DNA of 64,000 bases from Metabacillus bambusae. Lineage in GTDB: Bacteria > Bacillota > Bacilli > Bacillales > Bacillaceae. The notes below the pieces were generated by a model, which was given only the letters and a program-made list of their open reading frames with translations, was not told the DNA's origin and ran no database searches. The stretch spans positions 372,001 to 436,000 of the forward strand of contig NZ_JAGDEL010000001.1 of assembly GCF_017497975.1 (NCBI RefSeq). Direction: 5' to 3'. Positions 38,019 through 48,167 of the stretch are shown one piece after another (positions within the stretch are counted from its first letter, which is position 1; each line of letters opens with the position of its first letter). Made by a program: the position numbers and the translations under genes.

Positions 38019-39359
38019 TTACATAAACGGGAATTTCATCCCTTTTTTCTTACCTTTTGACATACTTGTCATTTGCTTCATCATTTTTTTCATATCTTCA
38101 AATTGCTTTAATAGACGGTTAATCTCTTGAACAGATGTTCCGCTACCTTTTGCAATTCTTTTTTTACGTGAAGCATTCATGATTTCAGGGTTAATCTTTT
38201 CAGCCTTTGTCATGGATTTAATTATGGCTTCTACATGACTTATCTGTTTTTCATCAACCTGAAGATTTTTGAGTCCTTTAACCTTGTTTGCTCCTGGAAG
38301 CATACCAATTAGATCTTCAAGAGGACCCATGTTGCGAACTTGACCCAACTGCTCTAGAAAATCATCAAACGTAAATGACATCGTACGCATTTTTTGCTCA
38401 AGCTCTTTTGCCTTTTCGGCATCAACATTTGTCTGAGCCTTTTCAATAAGGGTTAGTACATCCCCCATACCAAGAATCCTTGATGCCATTCGTTCTGGAT
38501 GAAATGCTTCTAATGCATCCAACTTCTCACCAAGACCGACAAACTTAATTGGTGTATCTGTAACAGAGCGAATCGATAATGCAGCCCCACCACGTGTGTC
38601 ACCATCAAGCTTTGTTAGCACAACACCTGTTAATCCAAGCTGTTCATTAAAGCTTTTTGCTACGTTTACTGCATCTTGACCTGTCATTGCATCAACAACA
38701 AGGAATATTTCATCTGGCTTCGCGATGGATTTTACCTGTTCTAGTTCCTCCATGAGATTTTCATCAATGTGTAATCGACCTGCTGTATCGATGATGACAT
38801 AATCATGATGTTCATTCTTAGCATGTTCAAGTGCTTTCGTTGCAATTTCAACAGGACTAACTTGATCACCCATAGAAAAAACAGGCATGTCCAATTGCTT
38901 ACCTAATGTTTGCAATTGTTTAATTGCGGCAGGACGGTAAATATCTGCTGCAACAAGCAATGGCTTACGGTTGAACTTTTTACGTAAAAGGTTTGCAAGC
39001 TTTCCAGTTGTCGTTGTTTTACCAGCACCTTGTAAACCAACCATCATAATGACTGTTGGAGGACGATTGGAAACAGCAATTTTACTTTGCTCTCCACCCA
39101 TTAATTCAGTTAGTTCCTCTTTTACAACTTTAATAACCTGTTGGCCAGGTGTTAAGCTTTTCATTACCTCTTGACCAACAGCACGTTCACTTACGCGCTT
39201 AATAAAGTCTTTAACAACTTTGAAGTTTACATCGGCTTCTAAAAGAGCGAGGCGAACCTCTCTCATCATTTCTTTTACATCAGCTTCAGAAACCTTCCCT
39301 TTTCCGCGAATTTTTGCCATCGTATTTTGCAGTCGGTCGGCCAATCCTTCAAATGCCAT
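38019..39359 (-). CDS. ffh: Signal recognition particle protein Ffh
   Basis: Ffh is the SRP GTPase that binds signal sequences and 4.5S-like RNA to target membrane proteins. The 446-residue protein has the N-domain, the G-domain with GLQGAGKT (108-115), DTAGR near 190 and TKLDGDTRGGAALS near 250, and the methionine-rich M-domain at the C-terminus with the RNA-binding segment KRIAKGSGTSVQEINRLLKQF. Length equals B. subtilis Ffh. It follows ylxM by 11 nt with AGGAGG. Confidence 0.98.
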   Translation of the reverse strand: MAFEGLADRLQNTMAKIRGKGKVSEADVKEMMREVRLALLEADVNFKVVKDFIKRVSERAVGQEVMKSLTPGQQVIKVVKEELTELMGGEQSKIAVSNRPPTVIMMVGLQGAGKTTTTGKLANLLRKKFNRKPLLVAADIYRPAAIKQLQTLGKQLDMPVFSMGDQVSPVEIATKALEHAKNEHHDYVIIDTAGRLHIDENLMEELEQVKSIAKPDEIFLVVDAMTGQDAVNVAKSFNEQLGLTGVVLTKLDGDTRGGAALSIRSVTDTPIKFVGLGEKLDALEAFHPERMASRILGMGDVLTLIEKAQTNVDAEKAKELEQKMRTMSFTFDDFLEQLGQVRNMGPLEDLIGMLPGANKVKGLKNLQVDEKQISHVEAIIKSMTKAEKINPEIMNASRKKRIAKGSGTSVQEINRLLKQFEDMKKMMKQMTSMSKGKKKGMKFPFM

Positions 39360-39370
39360 AATGCCGCCTC

Positions 39371-39700
39371 CTAATCTAATTTCTCAAGTTCATTTAGCAA
39401 TGAATCAATTTCCGCATTTCTGTCTGTCTTAGCAGAGGATTCACGAAGTTTTGTCATTAACTCTTGACGCTTTTGAAATTTTTGAAATAATAATAGCTTT
39501 TCTTCGTATTGCTCCAGCATTGCTTCAGTACGTTTAATGTTATCGTAAACAGCTTGTCTACTAACATTATATTCTTCCGCAATTTCACCAAGGGAGAAAT
39601 CATCTAAATAGTATAACGACATATAGCTTTTTTGTTTAGGAGTTAATAATGATTGATAAAAATCAAACAGATAATTAAGCCTTGTCGTTTTTTCAAGCAT
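39371..39700 (-). CDS. ylxM: SRP-associated regulator YlxM
   Basis: YlxM is a small helix-turn-helix protein that associates with the SRP in Gram-positive bacteria. The 109-residue sequence has a sigma-70 region 4-like [33 protein letters not shown] (about residues 30-58). The C-terminal part is a charged helix. It is the first gene behind a good SigA promoter and directly precedes ffh. Confidence 0.94.
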   Translation of the reverse strand: MLEKTTRLNYLFDFYQSLLTPKQKSYMSLYYLDDFSLGEIAEEYNVSRQAVYDNIKRTEAMLEQYEEKLLLFQKFQKRQELMTKLRESSAKTDRNAEIDSLLNELEKLD

Positions 39701-39747
39701 TATGCCGTTTCACCCCTTTGTTAAGTGAATTACCTTTACATGTTATT

Positions 39748-39776
39748 AGTCTACATTCGCAGCCGATCCTTGTCAA
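39748..39776 (-). promoter_or_regulatory. SigA promoter of ylxM-ffh-rpsP-khpA
   Basis: A consensus -35 TTGACA (39776-39771) and -10 TAGACT (39753-39748) are separated by exactly 17 nt, pointing to ylxM 48 nt beyond. It lies after the ftsY terminator, so ylxM-ffh appears to be a separate transcript from smc-ftsY. Confidence 0.75.
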
Positions 39777-39840
39777 GTAATACAGGAAGAAACTACGGAT
39801 TTTAAAGAATAAATCTATCTATAAGTTCGGTGGAAACATA

Positions 39841-39889
39841 AAAAGGAGCTAACTTTCACATTATCTCAAAGTAAAAGTTAGCCCTTTCT
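39841..39889 (-). terminator. Rho-independent terminator of smc-ftsY
   Basis: AAGGGCTAACTTT pairs with AAAGTTAGCTCCTT (GGGC/GCTCC includes wobble) across a loop, followed by TTTTTATG on the minus strand, about 15 nt after the ftsY stop. Confidence 0.8.
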
Positions 39890-39903
39890 ATTTTATCGAT
39901 CTT

Positions 39904-40899
39904 TTATTGTTCCTCTTGCTCTTCAATAATTCCAGAGAAAAGACCATATACATATTGTTCAGTATTAAACTCTTGAAGATCATCCATTTTTTCTCCAAGA
40001 CCTACAAATTTCACAGGTATATCTAGCTCGCCTTTAATAGCTAATACAATACCACCTTTTGCAGTACCGTCTAATTTTGTTAACACGATACCAGATACAT
40101 TTGTTGCTTGTGAAAATTGCTTTGCTTGTGTCATTGCATTTTGCCCTGTTGTTGCATCCAGTACAAGCAAAACCTCATGTGGAGCTCCAGGGACCTCCTT
40201 TTCAATGACACGCTTTACTTTTTCTAGTTCCTTCATAAGATTCACTTTATTTTGCAGCCTTCCAGCTGTATCACATAAAAGGACATCTACTTTTCTTGCC
40301 TTTGCAGCCTGTACCGCATCATACATTACGGCTGCAGGGTCTGAACCTTCAGATTGCTTGATTACATCTACACCAACTCGTTCTCCCCATACCTCTAACT
40401 GCTCAATTGCACCCGCTCTAAACGTATCCCCTGCTGCTAAAAGCACAGAATTCCCTTCACTTTTAAGCTTGTGAGCTAATTTTCCAATTGTTGTCGTTTT
40501 ACCAACACCATTAACACCAACAAATAGCACGACATTTAAGCGATCTTTTTGAAGATTTAGCTCATTATCATCTCCATCTTGATCTCCTTGATAAATTTCT
40601 ACAAGCTTTTCGGAAATTACCGCCTGTACCTCTTTCGTATCCTGAATATTTTGACGTTTAACTTCCATCTTCAATTCGTCAATGAGATCCATAACTGTCG
40701 TTACACCGACATCTGCACTAATTAATAGCTCTTCAAGCTCCTCAAAAAACTCCTCATCAACTTTACGATATTTTGCAACAAGATCATTCATTTTACCAGC
40801 AAATGAATCTCTTGTTTTCGTTAAGCCTTCTTTAAACTTTTCTGTTACAGAATCTGTTTGCTTTGTGATTTTATCCTTTAGTTTTTTAAAAAAGCTCAT
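39904..40899 (-). CDS. ftsY: Signal recognition particle receptor FtsY
   Basis: FtsY is the membrane-associated GTPase that receives SRP-ribosome complexes. The 331-residue protein lacks the long acidic domain of enterobacteria and has a basic amphipathic N-terminus (MSFFKKLKDKITKQ). The G-domain shows GVNGVGKT (128-135), DTAGRLQNK near 205 and TKLDGTAKGGIVL near 275. It follows smc by 14 nt. Confidence 0.98.
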   Translation of the reverse strand: MSFFKKLKDKITKQTDSVTEKFKEGLTKTRDSFAGKMNDLVAKYRKVDEEFFEELEELLISADVGVTTVMDLIDELKMEVKRQNIQDTKEVQAVISEKLVEIYQGDQDGDDNELNLQKDRLNVVLFVGVNGVGKTTTIGKLAHKLKSEGNSVLLAAGDTFRAGAIEQLEVWGERVGVDVIKQSEGSDPAAVMYDAVQAAKARKVDVLLCDTAGRLQNKVNLMKELEKVKRVIEKEVPGAPHEVLLVLDATTGQNAMTQAKQFSQATNVSGIVLTKLDGTAKGGIVLAIKGELDIPVKFVGLGEKMDDLQEFNTEQYVYGLFSGIIEEQEEQ

Positions 40900-40913
40900 G
40901 CTTGTTCATCCTT

Positions 40914-43900
40914 TCAGCTAGATTGTACGAGTTCTTTTGATTCTTCAAGTCTTACAGATACGAGTTTAGAAACACCTGATTCCTGCATCGTTACTCCGTA
41001 CAGGACATCAGCTTCTTCCATTGTTCCTTTACGGTGGGTAATCACGATAAATTGTGTTTCATGACTGAATTTTTTCAGGTATTGTGCAAAGCGATGAACA
41101 TTTGCTTCATCAAGTGCTGCCTCCACTTCATCAAGTACACAAAAAGGTACTGGTCGAACTTTCAAAATCGAGAACAATAAGGCTATTGCTGTTAGGGCTC
41201 GTTCCCCACCAGATAACAAACCAAGATTTTGCAGCTTTTTACCTGGAGGTTGTGCAACAATATCAACACCTGTATTCAATAAGTCATTTGGATCCGTTAA
41301 CTTTAATTCAGCACGTCCACCACCAAATAACGCCTGAAAAACAGATTCAAAATGAGCACGAATCGCATTAAAGGTTTGCTCAAATCTTCTCTTCATTTCC
41401 TCGTCCATTTCACCAATAACTTCGTAAAGAGTGTCTTTTGCTTCGGTCAAATCATTTCGTTGCTCAGATAGGAACGTGAAGCGTTCAAATACTCGTTCAT
41501 ACTCATCAATCGCTCCTAAGTTTACCGTTCCTAACTCATCAATTGCAAGCCTGATCAGCTTCACACGTTTTCTTGCTTCATTTATATCCATTTCAAGGAT
41601 ATATTTTTCTTTTGCACCTTCAAAGGTTAACAAATATTCTTCTCGAAGGTGGTTAAGCCGATTATCTAATTCAACATCTAAGCGATTTAATTTTACCTCT
41701 TCATCCTTTAAACTATCTTGAAGCTGCTTATCTTGACGCTTTAACTCCTTCAGTTCACGCTCCTCATACTCAAGTTTTTCATGTAATTGGAGTCGTTCCT
41801 CACGTCTTCTAGCGATTAATTCAATCGTTTTATTTTTATCCTGGAGCTTATTTCTCGCGGCTTCCTCTAGCTTTTCCTGACCAGATGAACTTGAATTCAT
41901 TTCATTTGATAGCAAGGAATAATCTTCAGTTGCTTCATCATACTTTTCCTGTGATTGTTCCAAGTCTTGGTTTATCCGTTCAACCTTTTCCGTTTGGTTT
42001 TCATAAACCTGACGTTTGCTAGCAAGGATGACTTTTAATTCGGTCAACTCATCATGTAATTCGTCTTTTGAGGTTTGCTGGGATACCTTTTTCTCGGACA
42101 TTTTCTCGATCTCTTTATCTAGCTTATCAAGCTTCATAGAAATTGACTGCAGATTTTTACTAAGCTCAGTTTTCCGTGCTAAAAACTTATCTTTTTCAGA
42201 TTCAAATGATTCTCTTTCAGCATCATATAATTTTAAATGATCGTTAACATTCTTTTCATTTAATTCAATTTCCCTTATTTCACTTCTGATCATTTGCTCT
42301 TCTAAACGAAGCTTCTCACCCTTAGAACGTAACTCTTCGAGAATATCTTCTTGCTTTTTGATCGTTTCCTTTGTTACCTTTACATCTTGTTCAAGCTTAG
42401 CTGTCTTCTCTTCCATATCGGCTAATTTTTCATTAATTGTTTCCAATTCACGCCCGCGACTTAATAAGGAATTATTTTTTTGTTTAACAGCACCACCTGT
42501 CATTGATCCACCAGGATTCACAACATCACCCTGAAGTGTAACAAGTCGATAACGATAATTCATGAGTTTCGCGATCTCATTTGCACCCTTTAGGTCTGAA
42601 GTAACAATAACCGTTCCAAGAAGATTGCCAATAATGGATTTGAATTGTGGTTGATACTTCACCAAATTTGTCGCAACACCAACAAATGCTTGATGAGACT
42701 GAATCGTTTTAAGATCATGTGAACCGATTGAACGTTCCTTAATGACTGTTAATGGTAAAAATGTAGCTCGCCCAAAAGAGTTCTGCTTTAAAAATTGAAT
42801 CGCCTTCCTTGCTGCTGATTCATCTTCAACAACCACATGTTGCATCGAACTACTTAAGGCAATTTCAATTGCAGATTCGTAGGTTTTGTCAGTAGAAATT
42901 AATTCAGCAACCGCTCCATGAATTCCTTCTAACTTATCCTTTGCTTTTAAAATCTCCTTTACACCCTGGAAGAACCCGGCATAATCCTCCTGCATTGATT
43001 CTAAGACTTCTTTTCTTGAGCGAGTTTGCTGGAGTATCTGATAGGCCTGGTATAAAGTCGATTCCTTCTTTTGATACGCACTTTTTAGGTTTTCAAGTTT
43101 TGTATGTGCATCTCGGAAACTCTTTATTTGATCAGATAACTGGCTCTCAATTAGCGAGTATTTCGCTTCGATTTTGGTTTTTCTCTCAATAATATCTTCG
43201 CGTTCTGTTATATATCGTTTATTCGAGTCTAGCAGTCTAGCATTTTTCCGCTCTTGTTGACTTAGCTGCTCTTCTAAATAATTAATTTCATTCCGTGCTG
43301 TAGCCTGCTCATTTAAAAGTTCAAAGTATTCACTTTTTAAGCCTTCAATTAATTCCTCAATATTTTGATCGTAAGATGTCATCATCTGTTGTTTTTCTGC
43401 TAATTGATCTTGAATGGTTTTTAGCTCTTTTTTAGAGTTTTGCAAGAATGCTTCCTGCTCTTGTTTTTCCTTTTTCAACCCTAAAAGTCGCTCAGTTAAT
43501 TCTTCTATTGATTTTTCTAATTGAGCCTTATTTTGATGGGCATTTTTCTTTCGCTCTTTTAAAACTTCTTTTCTTCCTTCTAACTTTTCTAACTCTTCGC
43601 TTGCCAATAGTAAAACCTGTTGTAGATCATTAACTGAATCATCTAATGCGATTAAATGATCGCGCATTCGCTCAACTTCTGCTTCTCTTTTTTGCATGGT
43701 TGCAGAAAGCTTAAGTTCACGATCTTTTCCATCATCAACAGATTTAGCAAGTGCTTCGTATTTTTGGTGGAGCTCTTCAATTTCATAAACCGTAAGTGCT
43801 ACTTCAATTTGTTCGAGTTCTTCTTTCTTTTGCAAAAAATCCTTGGCAATAGATGCTTGTATTTTTAATGGTTCAACCTGACCCTCTAACTCATGCAAAA

Positions 43901-44480
43901 TGTCATGAACACGATTTAGGTTTTCCTGTGTTTCGGCTAATTTATATTCAGCCTTCTTTTTACGTGACTTATATTTTAAAACACCTGCAGCTTCTTCAAA
44001 AATGCTTCTGCGCTCTTCTGATTTACTGCTAAGGATTTCTTCAACTTTACCCTGGCTAATGATTGAAAAAGCTTCCTTCCCAAGACCAGAGTCCATAAAT
44101 AAATCTATAATATCCTTTAGGCGGCAGCTTTGCTTATTAATAAAAAATTCACTTTCTCCTGAACGATACACACGGCGTGTAACACTCACTTCGTGGTAAT
44201 CAATTGGCAGAAAATGATCTTCATTATCTAACGTTAATGTCACTTCAGCAATATTCAAACCCTTCCTAGAATCACTTCCAGCAAAAATGATATCCTCCAT
44301 TTTTGCACCTCGAAGAGACTTAGCTGATTGCTCCCCCAACACCCATCTAATACCATCAGTAATATTACTCTTGCCACTTCCATTTGGTCCAACTACTGCT
44401 GTAACACCTTTTACAAAGTCCACTGTTACTCTTTCAGCAAAGGACTTGAATCCAACAATATCCAATCGTTTGAGGAACAT
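40914..44480 (-). CDS. smc: Chromosome partition protein Smc
   Basis: Smc is the structural maintenance ATPase that, with ScpA and ScpB, organises and separates chromosomes. The 1188-residue protein has Walker A GPNGSGKSN at 31-39, a first coiled coil (about 165-500), a hinge near 500-670 with GGSMTGGAVKQKNNSLLSR at its end, a second coiled coil, the ABC signature LSGGE at 1089-1093 and Walker B FCVLDE ending at 1118. Length is close to B. subtilis Smc (1186). The ATG has AGGAGG. It is separated from rnc by 473 nt of repeat-containing sequence. Confidence 0.98.
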   Translation of the reverse strand: MFLKRLDIVGFKSFAERVTVDFVKGVTAVVGPNGSGKSNITDGIRWVLGEQSAKSLRGAKMEDIIFAGSDSRKGLNIAEVTLTLDNEDHFLPIDYHEVSVTRRVYRSGESEFFINKQSCRLKDIIDLFMDSGLGKEAFSIISQGKVEEILSSKSEERRSIFEEAAGVLKYKSRKKKAEYKLAETQENLNRVHDILHELEGQVEPLKIQASIAKDFLQKKEELEQIEVALTVYEIEELHQKYEALAKSVDDGKDRELKLSATMQKREAEVERMRDHLIALDDSVNDLQQVLLLASEELEKLEGRKEVLKERKKNAHQNKAQLEKSIEELTERLLGLKKEKQEQEAFLQNSKKELKTIQDQLAEKQQMMTSYDQNIEELIEGLKSEYFELLNEQATARNEINYLEEQLSQQERKNARLLDSNKRYITEREDIIERKTKIEAKYSLIESQLSDQIKSFRDAHTKLENLKSAYQKKESTLYQAYQILQQTRSRKEVLESMQEDYAGFFQGVKEILKAKDKLEGIHGAVAELISTDKTYESAIEIALSSSMQHVVVEDESAARKAIQFLKQNSFGRATFLPLTVIKERSIGSHDLKTIQSHQAFVGVATNLVKYQPQFKSIIGNLLGTVIVTSDLKGANEIAKLMNYRYRLVTLQGDVVNPGGSMTGGAVKQKNNSLLSRGRELETINEKLADMEEKTAKLEQDVKVTKETIKKQEDILEELRSKGEKLRLEEQMIRSEIREIELNEKNVNDHLKLYDAERESFESEKDKFLARKTELSKNLQSISMKLDKLDKEIEKMSEKKVSQQTSKDELHDELTELKVILASKRQVYENQTEKVERINQDLEQSQEKYDEATEDYSLLSNEMNSSSSGQEKLEEAARNKLQDKNKTIELIARRREERLQLHEKLEYEERELKELKRQDKQLQDSLKDEEVKLNRLDVELDNRLNHLREEYLLTFEGAKEKYILEMDINEARKRVKLIRLAIDELGTVNLGAIDEYERVFERFTFLSEQRNDLTEAKDTLYEVIGEMDEEMKRRFEQTFNAIRAHFESVFQALFGGGRAELKLTDPNDLLNTGVDIVAQPPGKKLQNLGLLSGGERALTAIALLFSILKVRPVPFCVLDEVEAALDEANVHRFAQYLKKFSHETQFIVITHRKGTMEEADVLYGVTMQESGVSKLVSVRLEESKELVQSS

Positions 44481-44953
44481 TGTGATTTCCTCCTTACTAT
44501 TTTTCTATTTAGTATGTGATTTTAATCTGCTAACAAAAGCTCATGGCACCTTGAACAGCCTAGGGCAAATAAGACGCTCATGAATAGAAGGTGTTTTTTA
44601 CCTTCAATTCATGAGTGGCTGTAGACCCAAGAGGGGCTAGGCGCTAGGCGTTGAAGCTGGATGCCTAGCGCTCTTATCCACAGTTTTAATAATTTCCTAG
44701 ACGCTAGAAAAATCACTCTATCAATGTCAAGATCAAATAAACATTTTCATTTATTAGTCATGTCTAAAACATGACAAATCCTCTCATATTTTATCACAAT
44801 ATGTCGGATAAAGGTCGATAACTTTTAAAGACATGAAAAAAGGACGACTCAGGTAAGTCATGTTTATCACCATAAATCAATTTGCTTAAAGGAAATGATT
44901 TAATAAAAATGTGAAGTACATGACATCATCGAATGAGTCTGCCCTAGTAAAAG
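44481..44953. other. 473-nt rnc-smc gap, no gene seen
   Basis: In B. subtilis rnc and smc are adjacent; here the gap holds palindromic repeat copy A (44535-44671), a perfect GTCATGT/ACATGAC hairpin at 44757-44775, and a weak TGACT/AGTCG stem followed by TTTTTT on the minus strand at about 44836-44862, a possible rnc terminator. The smc promoter must lie here, but I see no clear consensus. Confidence 0.5.
44535..44671 (+). repeat. Palindromic intergenic repeat, copy A
   Basis: This copy shows the family order: AAAAGC start, ACCTTGAACAGCC, ATAAGACG, inner arms CTCATGAA (44577-44584) and TTCATGAG (44608-44615), then GGGGCTAGGCG. Its 3' end is modified: GCGCTAGGC and GCCTAGCGC (44641-44649 and 44663-44671) form a second perfect 9-bp hairpin not seen in the other copies. 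Confidence 0.8.
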
Positions 44954-45697
44954 TTAATTATTAATTTGTTGGAGCCTTGATAATGCTTCCTGTGCAGCAT
45001 GCTGTTCCGCTTCTTTCTTAGATCTGCCACTCCCAGTTCCAAAAACTTCACCATTTAATGATACAGTTGATACAAATTCCCGATTATGTGCAGGTCCTTT
45101 TTCTTGAAGAATTTTATATTCTAAAATGCCCTTCGTGTCCCTTTGAACAAATTCTTGCAGTTGACTTTTAAAATCCATCACATGCGAAAAAGCACCTTCG
45201 TCAATCTTCGGAATAACAAACTGTTCTAAAAATTGTACAACAGCCTCCAAGCCCTGATCTAAATATAAAGCACCAATAAATGCCTCAAATACATCTGCAA
45301 GTAACGCAGGACGAGCACGCCCCCCAGTCATTTCTTCACCCTTTCCTAGTAGCACTAAGCTACCAAAAGAAAGGTTATTAGCAAATGCTACTAAGGAAGG
45401 CTCACAAACAATTGCAGCACGTAGTTTCGTTAACTCCCCTTCACTCATCATCGGATACTTTTTATAAAGGTACTGTGAGATCGTTAGCTCTAAAACAGCA
45501 TCTCCTAAAAACTCAAGCCTCTCATTATCTTCATAAGGCTTCTTGCGATGCTCATTCACATATGATGAATGTGTAAAAGCTTGATATAAAAGCTTTTCAT
45601 TCTTGAATGAATGGTCTATAAGCTCTTGAAATTTTTTGAATTCCTCTACCTTTTTTGCAAAGGTTCTTTTCTCTTTGTAGTTAATATGTCTTGGCAT
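44954..45697 (-). CDS. rnc: Ribonuclease III
   Basis: RNase III cleaves double-stranded RNA in rRNA processing and gene regulation. I choose ATG at 45697 ([13 protein letters not shown]), behind GGAGG, giving 247 residues (B. subtilis 249); a start four codons upstream (45709) has no site of its own. The catalytic motif [13 protein letters not shown] is at 58-70, [18 protein letters not shown] follows near 123, and the C-terminal double-stranded RNA-binding domain ends in [16 protein letters not shown]. Confidence 0.97.
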   Translation of the reverse strand: MPRHINYKEKRTFAKKVEEFKKFQELIDHSFKNEKLLYQAFTHSSYVNEHRKKPYEDNERLEFLGDAVLELTISQYLYKKYPMMSEGELTKLRAAIVCEPSLVAFANNLSFGSLVLLGKGEEMTGGRARPALLADVFEAFIGALYLDQGLEAVVQFLEQFVIPKIDEGAFSHVMDFKSQLQEFVQRDTKGILEYKILQEKGPAHNREFVSTVSLNGEVFGTGSGRSKKEAEQHAAQEALSRLQQINN

Positions 45698-45712
45698 AGG
45701 GTCCTCCATTTA

Positions 45713-45845
45713 AAAACGGAAGCGCGCATTTTTTAGCTTAAGAAAATAAGGCACTCCATAATAAAAGGAGTTAATACCTTCAATTAGGGAGGGGCTTATG
45801 ACCTAAAAGGCAGTTACATTTACGACGTTCATCGTGGTAACTCCA
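45713..45845 (+). repeat. Palindromic intergenic repeat, degenerate copy F
   Basis: It retains the family start (AAAACGGAAGCG), ATAAGGCAC, the inner arms CTCC-A-TAAT (45754-45762) and ATTA-G-GGAG (45783-45791), AAAGG/CCTTC, and GGGGCTTATGACC. The usual 3' end is replaced by another hairpin, AGTTAC/GTAACT (45812-45842). It begins just upstream of rnc. Confidence 0.6.
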
Positions 45846-45950
45846 CACACACATTTTGTGCTTTTGGAAAAAAGGCGCAGGAGCAAAAAAAGTGTACTCC
45901 GTCCGAAATTTATCTTTTCATAATCATAAAATTACTTTATAAAAGGGGTA

Positions 45951-45977
45951 AAGCCCCGTAAGAATACGGGACTTTTA
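45951..45977 (-). terminator. Rho-independent terminator of acpP
   Basis: CCCGTA-TTCT-TACGGG with flanking AAGT/GCTTT pairs lies 9 nt after the acpP stop and is followed by a short T-rich stretch. It would end the fapR-plsX-fabD-fabG-acpP transcript. Confidence 0.75.
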
Positions 45978-45985
45978 AGCAAACA

Positions 45986-46219
45986 TTACTGTAAGCTATT
46001 TATGTAGTTAACAGCGTCACCCACTGTACCGATCTTTTCTGCATCTTCGTCAGAAATCTCCATATCGAACTCATCTTCAAGTTCCATAACAAGCTCAACT
46101 ACATCAAGGGAATCTGCTCCAAGATCATCTTTGAATGAAGACTCTAATTTTACCTCAGCCTCATCAACACCTAAACGGTCAACGATAATCTTTGTTACAC
46201 GTTCTAATACTTCTGCCAT
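45986..46219 (-). CDS. acpP: Acyl carrier protein
   Basis: AcpP carries growing acyl chains on a 4'-phosphopantetheine arm. The 77-residue acidic protein has the modification site S37 in [19 protein letters not shown], and length equal to B. subtilis AcpP. A strong GGGGAGG site precedes it. The gene follows fabG after a 207-nt gap containing repeat copy B, and has a possible promoter of its own. Confidence 0.98.
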   Translation of the reverse strand: MAEVLERVTKIIVDRLGVDEAEVKLESSFKDDLGADSLDVVELVMELEDEFDMEISDEDAEKIGTVGDAVNYINSLQ

Positions 46220-46241
46220 TTTCCTTCACCTCCCCTCAAGT

Positions 46242-46247
46242 ATTATA
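46242..46247 (-). promoter_or_regulatory. Possible -10 of an acpP promoter
   Basis: A perfect TATAAT lies 23 nt before the acpP start, but no good -35 occurs at the right distance. It is compatible with an extra acpP promoter, which would make sense because acpP is needed in excess over the fab enzymes. Confidence 0.35.
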
Positions 46248-46299
46248 AGTGATTTTTAATAGAAAAACTAGGTTTCAAACTAGCATTTTTTAAAAGAAA

Positions 46300-46417
46300 T
46301 CCGGAATCGCCTTGTTCAGCCCCTACTAGCATAAGACGCTCAATAATAGAAGGCGTTCTTTGCATTCAATTATTGAGTGGCAAGACCCTAGAGGGGCTAG
46401 GCGCTGGAACTAGACAC
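46300..46417 (+). repeat. Palindromic intergenic repeat, copy B
   Basis: Located between fabG and acpP. It has CGCCTTGTTCAGCCCC, ATAAGACG, the inner arms CTCAATAA (46339-46346) and TTATTGAG (46370-46377), and GGGGCTAGGCGCTGGAACTAGACAC. Outer arms CGCCT/AGGCG and AGCCCC/GGGGCT are fully complementary. Confidence 0.85.
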
Positions 46418-46426
46418 AACCACAGG

Positions 46427-47167
46427 TTACATTACCATTCCGCCATTAACATGCATGGTTTGACCAGTAATATATTTGCTTTTTTCCGAAGCAAGGAAGG
46501 TAACAATATTTGCGATATCACTAGGTTCTCCTAATTTTGCTAAAGGAATTTGTTTTAACATTTCGGCTTTCATCTCTTCTGATAGCTCATCTGTCATATC
46601 TGTTGTGATAAAGCCAGGTGCAACTGCATTTACAGTAATATTTCTAGATGCAAGCTCTTTTGCTGTTGTTTTTGTTAGACCAATGACACCAGCTTTTGCA
46701 GCTACGTAATTTGCTTGTCCTGCATTTCCACTTACCCCAACTACAGAAGTTATATTAATAATACGACCGCTTCGTTGCTTCATCATCTGACGAGTAACAC
46801 CTTTTGTACAAAGGAATACACCTTTTAGGTTCGTATTAATAACATCGTCCCATTCAGCATCTTTCATTCTCATTAGTAGATTATCGCGAGTTATTCCTGC
46901 ATTATTCACGAGGATATCTAATTGACCAAATTGACTAATAACTTCTTTAATCATATTTTGAACATCCTCAGTATTTGATACATCTGCTTTAATAGCAAAG
47001 GCGTTTCCACCATTTGCTTTAATCTCATCTACAACTTCATTTGCTTTCGCTTCACTACCAGCATAATTGACAGCTACACTTGCACCATTTTCAGCTAATT
47101 CAAGCGCAATAGCTTTTCCAATTCCACGTGACGCACCTGTAACTAATGCTACTTTGTTCTCTAGCAT
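46427..47167 (-). CDS. fabG: 3-oxoacyl-ACP reductase FabG
   Basis: FabG reduces 3-oxoacyl-ACP with NADPH in fatty-acid elongation. The 246-residue short-chain dehydrogenase has the cofactor motif TGASRGIG (10-17), NNAG near 88, and the catalytic S141, Y154 and K158. Its ATG overlaps the fabD stop by 1 nt (TAATG) behind GGGGGAG. It belongs to the FapR-controlled operon. Confidence 0.98.
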   Translation of the reverse strand: MLENKVALVTGASRGIGKAIALELAENGASVAVNYAGSEAKANEVVDEIKANGGNAFAIKADVSNTEDVQNMIKEVISQFGQLDILVNNAGITRDNLLMRMKDAEWDDVINTNLKGVFLCTKGVTRQMMKQRSGRIINITSVVGVSGNAGQANYVAAKAGVIGLTKTTAKELASRNITVNAVAPGFITTDMTDELSEEMKAEMLKQIPLAKLGEPSDIANIVTFLASEKSKYITGQTMHVNGGMVM

Positions 47168-48111
47168 TACGACTCCCCCTTAAGCTTCTCAACAGTTGTA
47201 TTCATTGTTTCTTGATCTGATATAGAATAAACAGTAGCAGATCGATCAATTTTTTTCACTAATCCTGACAATACCTTACCTGGCCCAATTTCAATAAATG
47301 TCGTTACGCCGTTTTCAATCATTGTTTTTACAGATTCTTCCCATCTTACAGGAGAGTATAACTGTTTCACAAGTAAATCCTTAATTTCTTCTTGGCTCTC
47401 AACTGGATTCGCCGTTACATTTGCAATGACTGGAATTGTTGCATCTTGAAAGCTTAATTCTGAAAGAACTTCCTGTAATTGATTTGCTGCTGGCTTCATA
47501 AGCTCTGAATGAAACGGACCACTAACTACTAACGGAATCGCACGTTTCGCACCTTTTTCTTTTGCGATTGCAGAAGCTTGTTCGACCCCTTCAGCTGTAC
47601 CTGAAATCACAATTTGACCAGGACAGTTTAAATTAGCTAATTGAACAGAATGTCCTGTATTTGTTACTTCAGATGTAACACTCTCAAGCTTTTCTACAGA
47701 CATACCTAAAATTGCCGCCATTGCCCCTTGACCTGCTGGTACAGCTTCATCCATAAACTCACCGCGTTTTTTCACAGCATAAACAGCATCCTCAAAGCTT
47801 AAAACACCTGCTGCGACAAGTGCTGTGTATTCTCCAAGACTGTGTCCGGCAACATAGTCTGCAGTTATTCCGTGCTGTTTAAAATGCTCCAATATCGCAA
47901 TGCTTGTTGTTAACAATGCAGGCTGGGCATTATAAGTTAATGTCAATGTATCCTGAGGTCCTTCAAAAATAAGTTCTGTTAGCTTCTCACCTAAGCGGTT
48001 ATCTGCTGCTTCAAAAATACGTTTTGATTCAAGTACGTGATCAAAAAGATCTTTCCCCATGCCAACAGCTTGTGACCCTTGTCCAGGAAATAAAAATGCT
48101 AGTTTTGTCAT
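47167..48111 (-). CDS. fabD: Malonyl-CoA:ACP transacylase FabD
   Basis: FabD transfers malonyl from CoA to ACP, supplying elongation units. The 314-residue protein begins [19 protein letters not shown] and has the nucleophile S91 in [11 protein letters not shown], the conserved arginine-containing [12 protein letters not shown], and the histidine in [10 protein letters not shown]. Length is close to B. subtilis FabD (317). It lies between plsX and fabG. Confidence 0.98.
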   Translation of the reverse strand: MTKLAFLFPGQGSQAVGMGKDLFDHVLESKRIFEAADNRLGEKLTELIFEGPQDTLTLTYNAQPALLTTSIAILEHFKQHGITADYVAGHSLGEYTALVAAGVLSFEDAVYAVKKRGEFMDEAVPAGQGAMAAILGMSVEKLESVTSEVTNTGHSVQLANLNCPGQIVISGTAEGVEQASAIAKEKGAKRAIPLVVSGPFHSELMKPAANQLQEVLSELSFQDATIPVIANVTANPVESQEEIKDLLVKQLYSPVRWEESVKTMIENGVTTFIEIGPGKVLSGLVKKIDRSATVYSISDQETMNTTVEKLKGES

Positions 48112-48167
48112 ATCTCTGTCCCTCTCATTTCTTTCTGGTTTTCTTCTAATTCTTACTCTACCTCACC

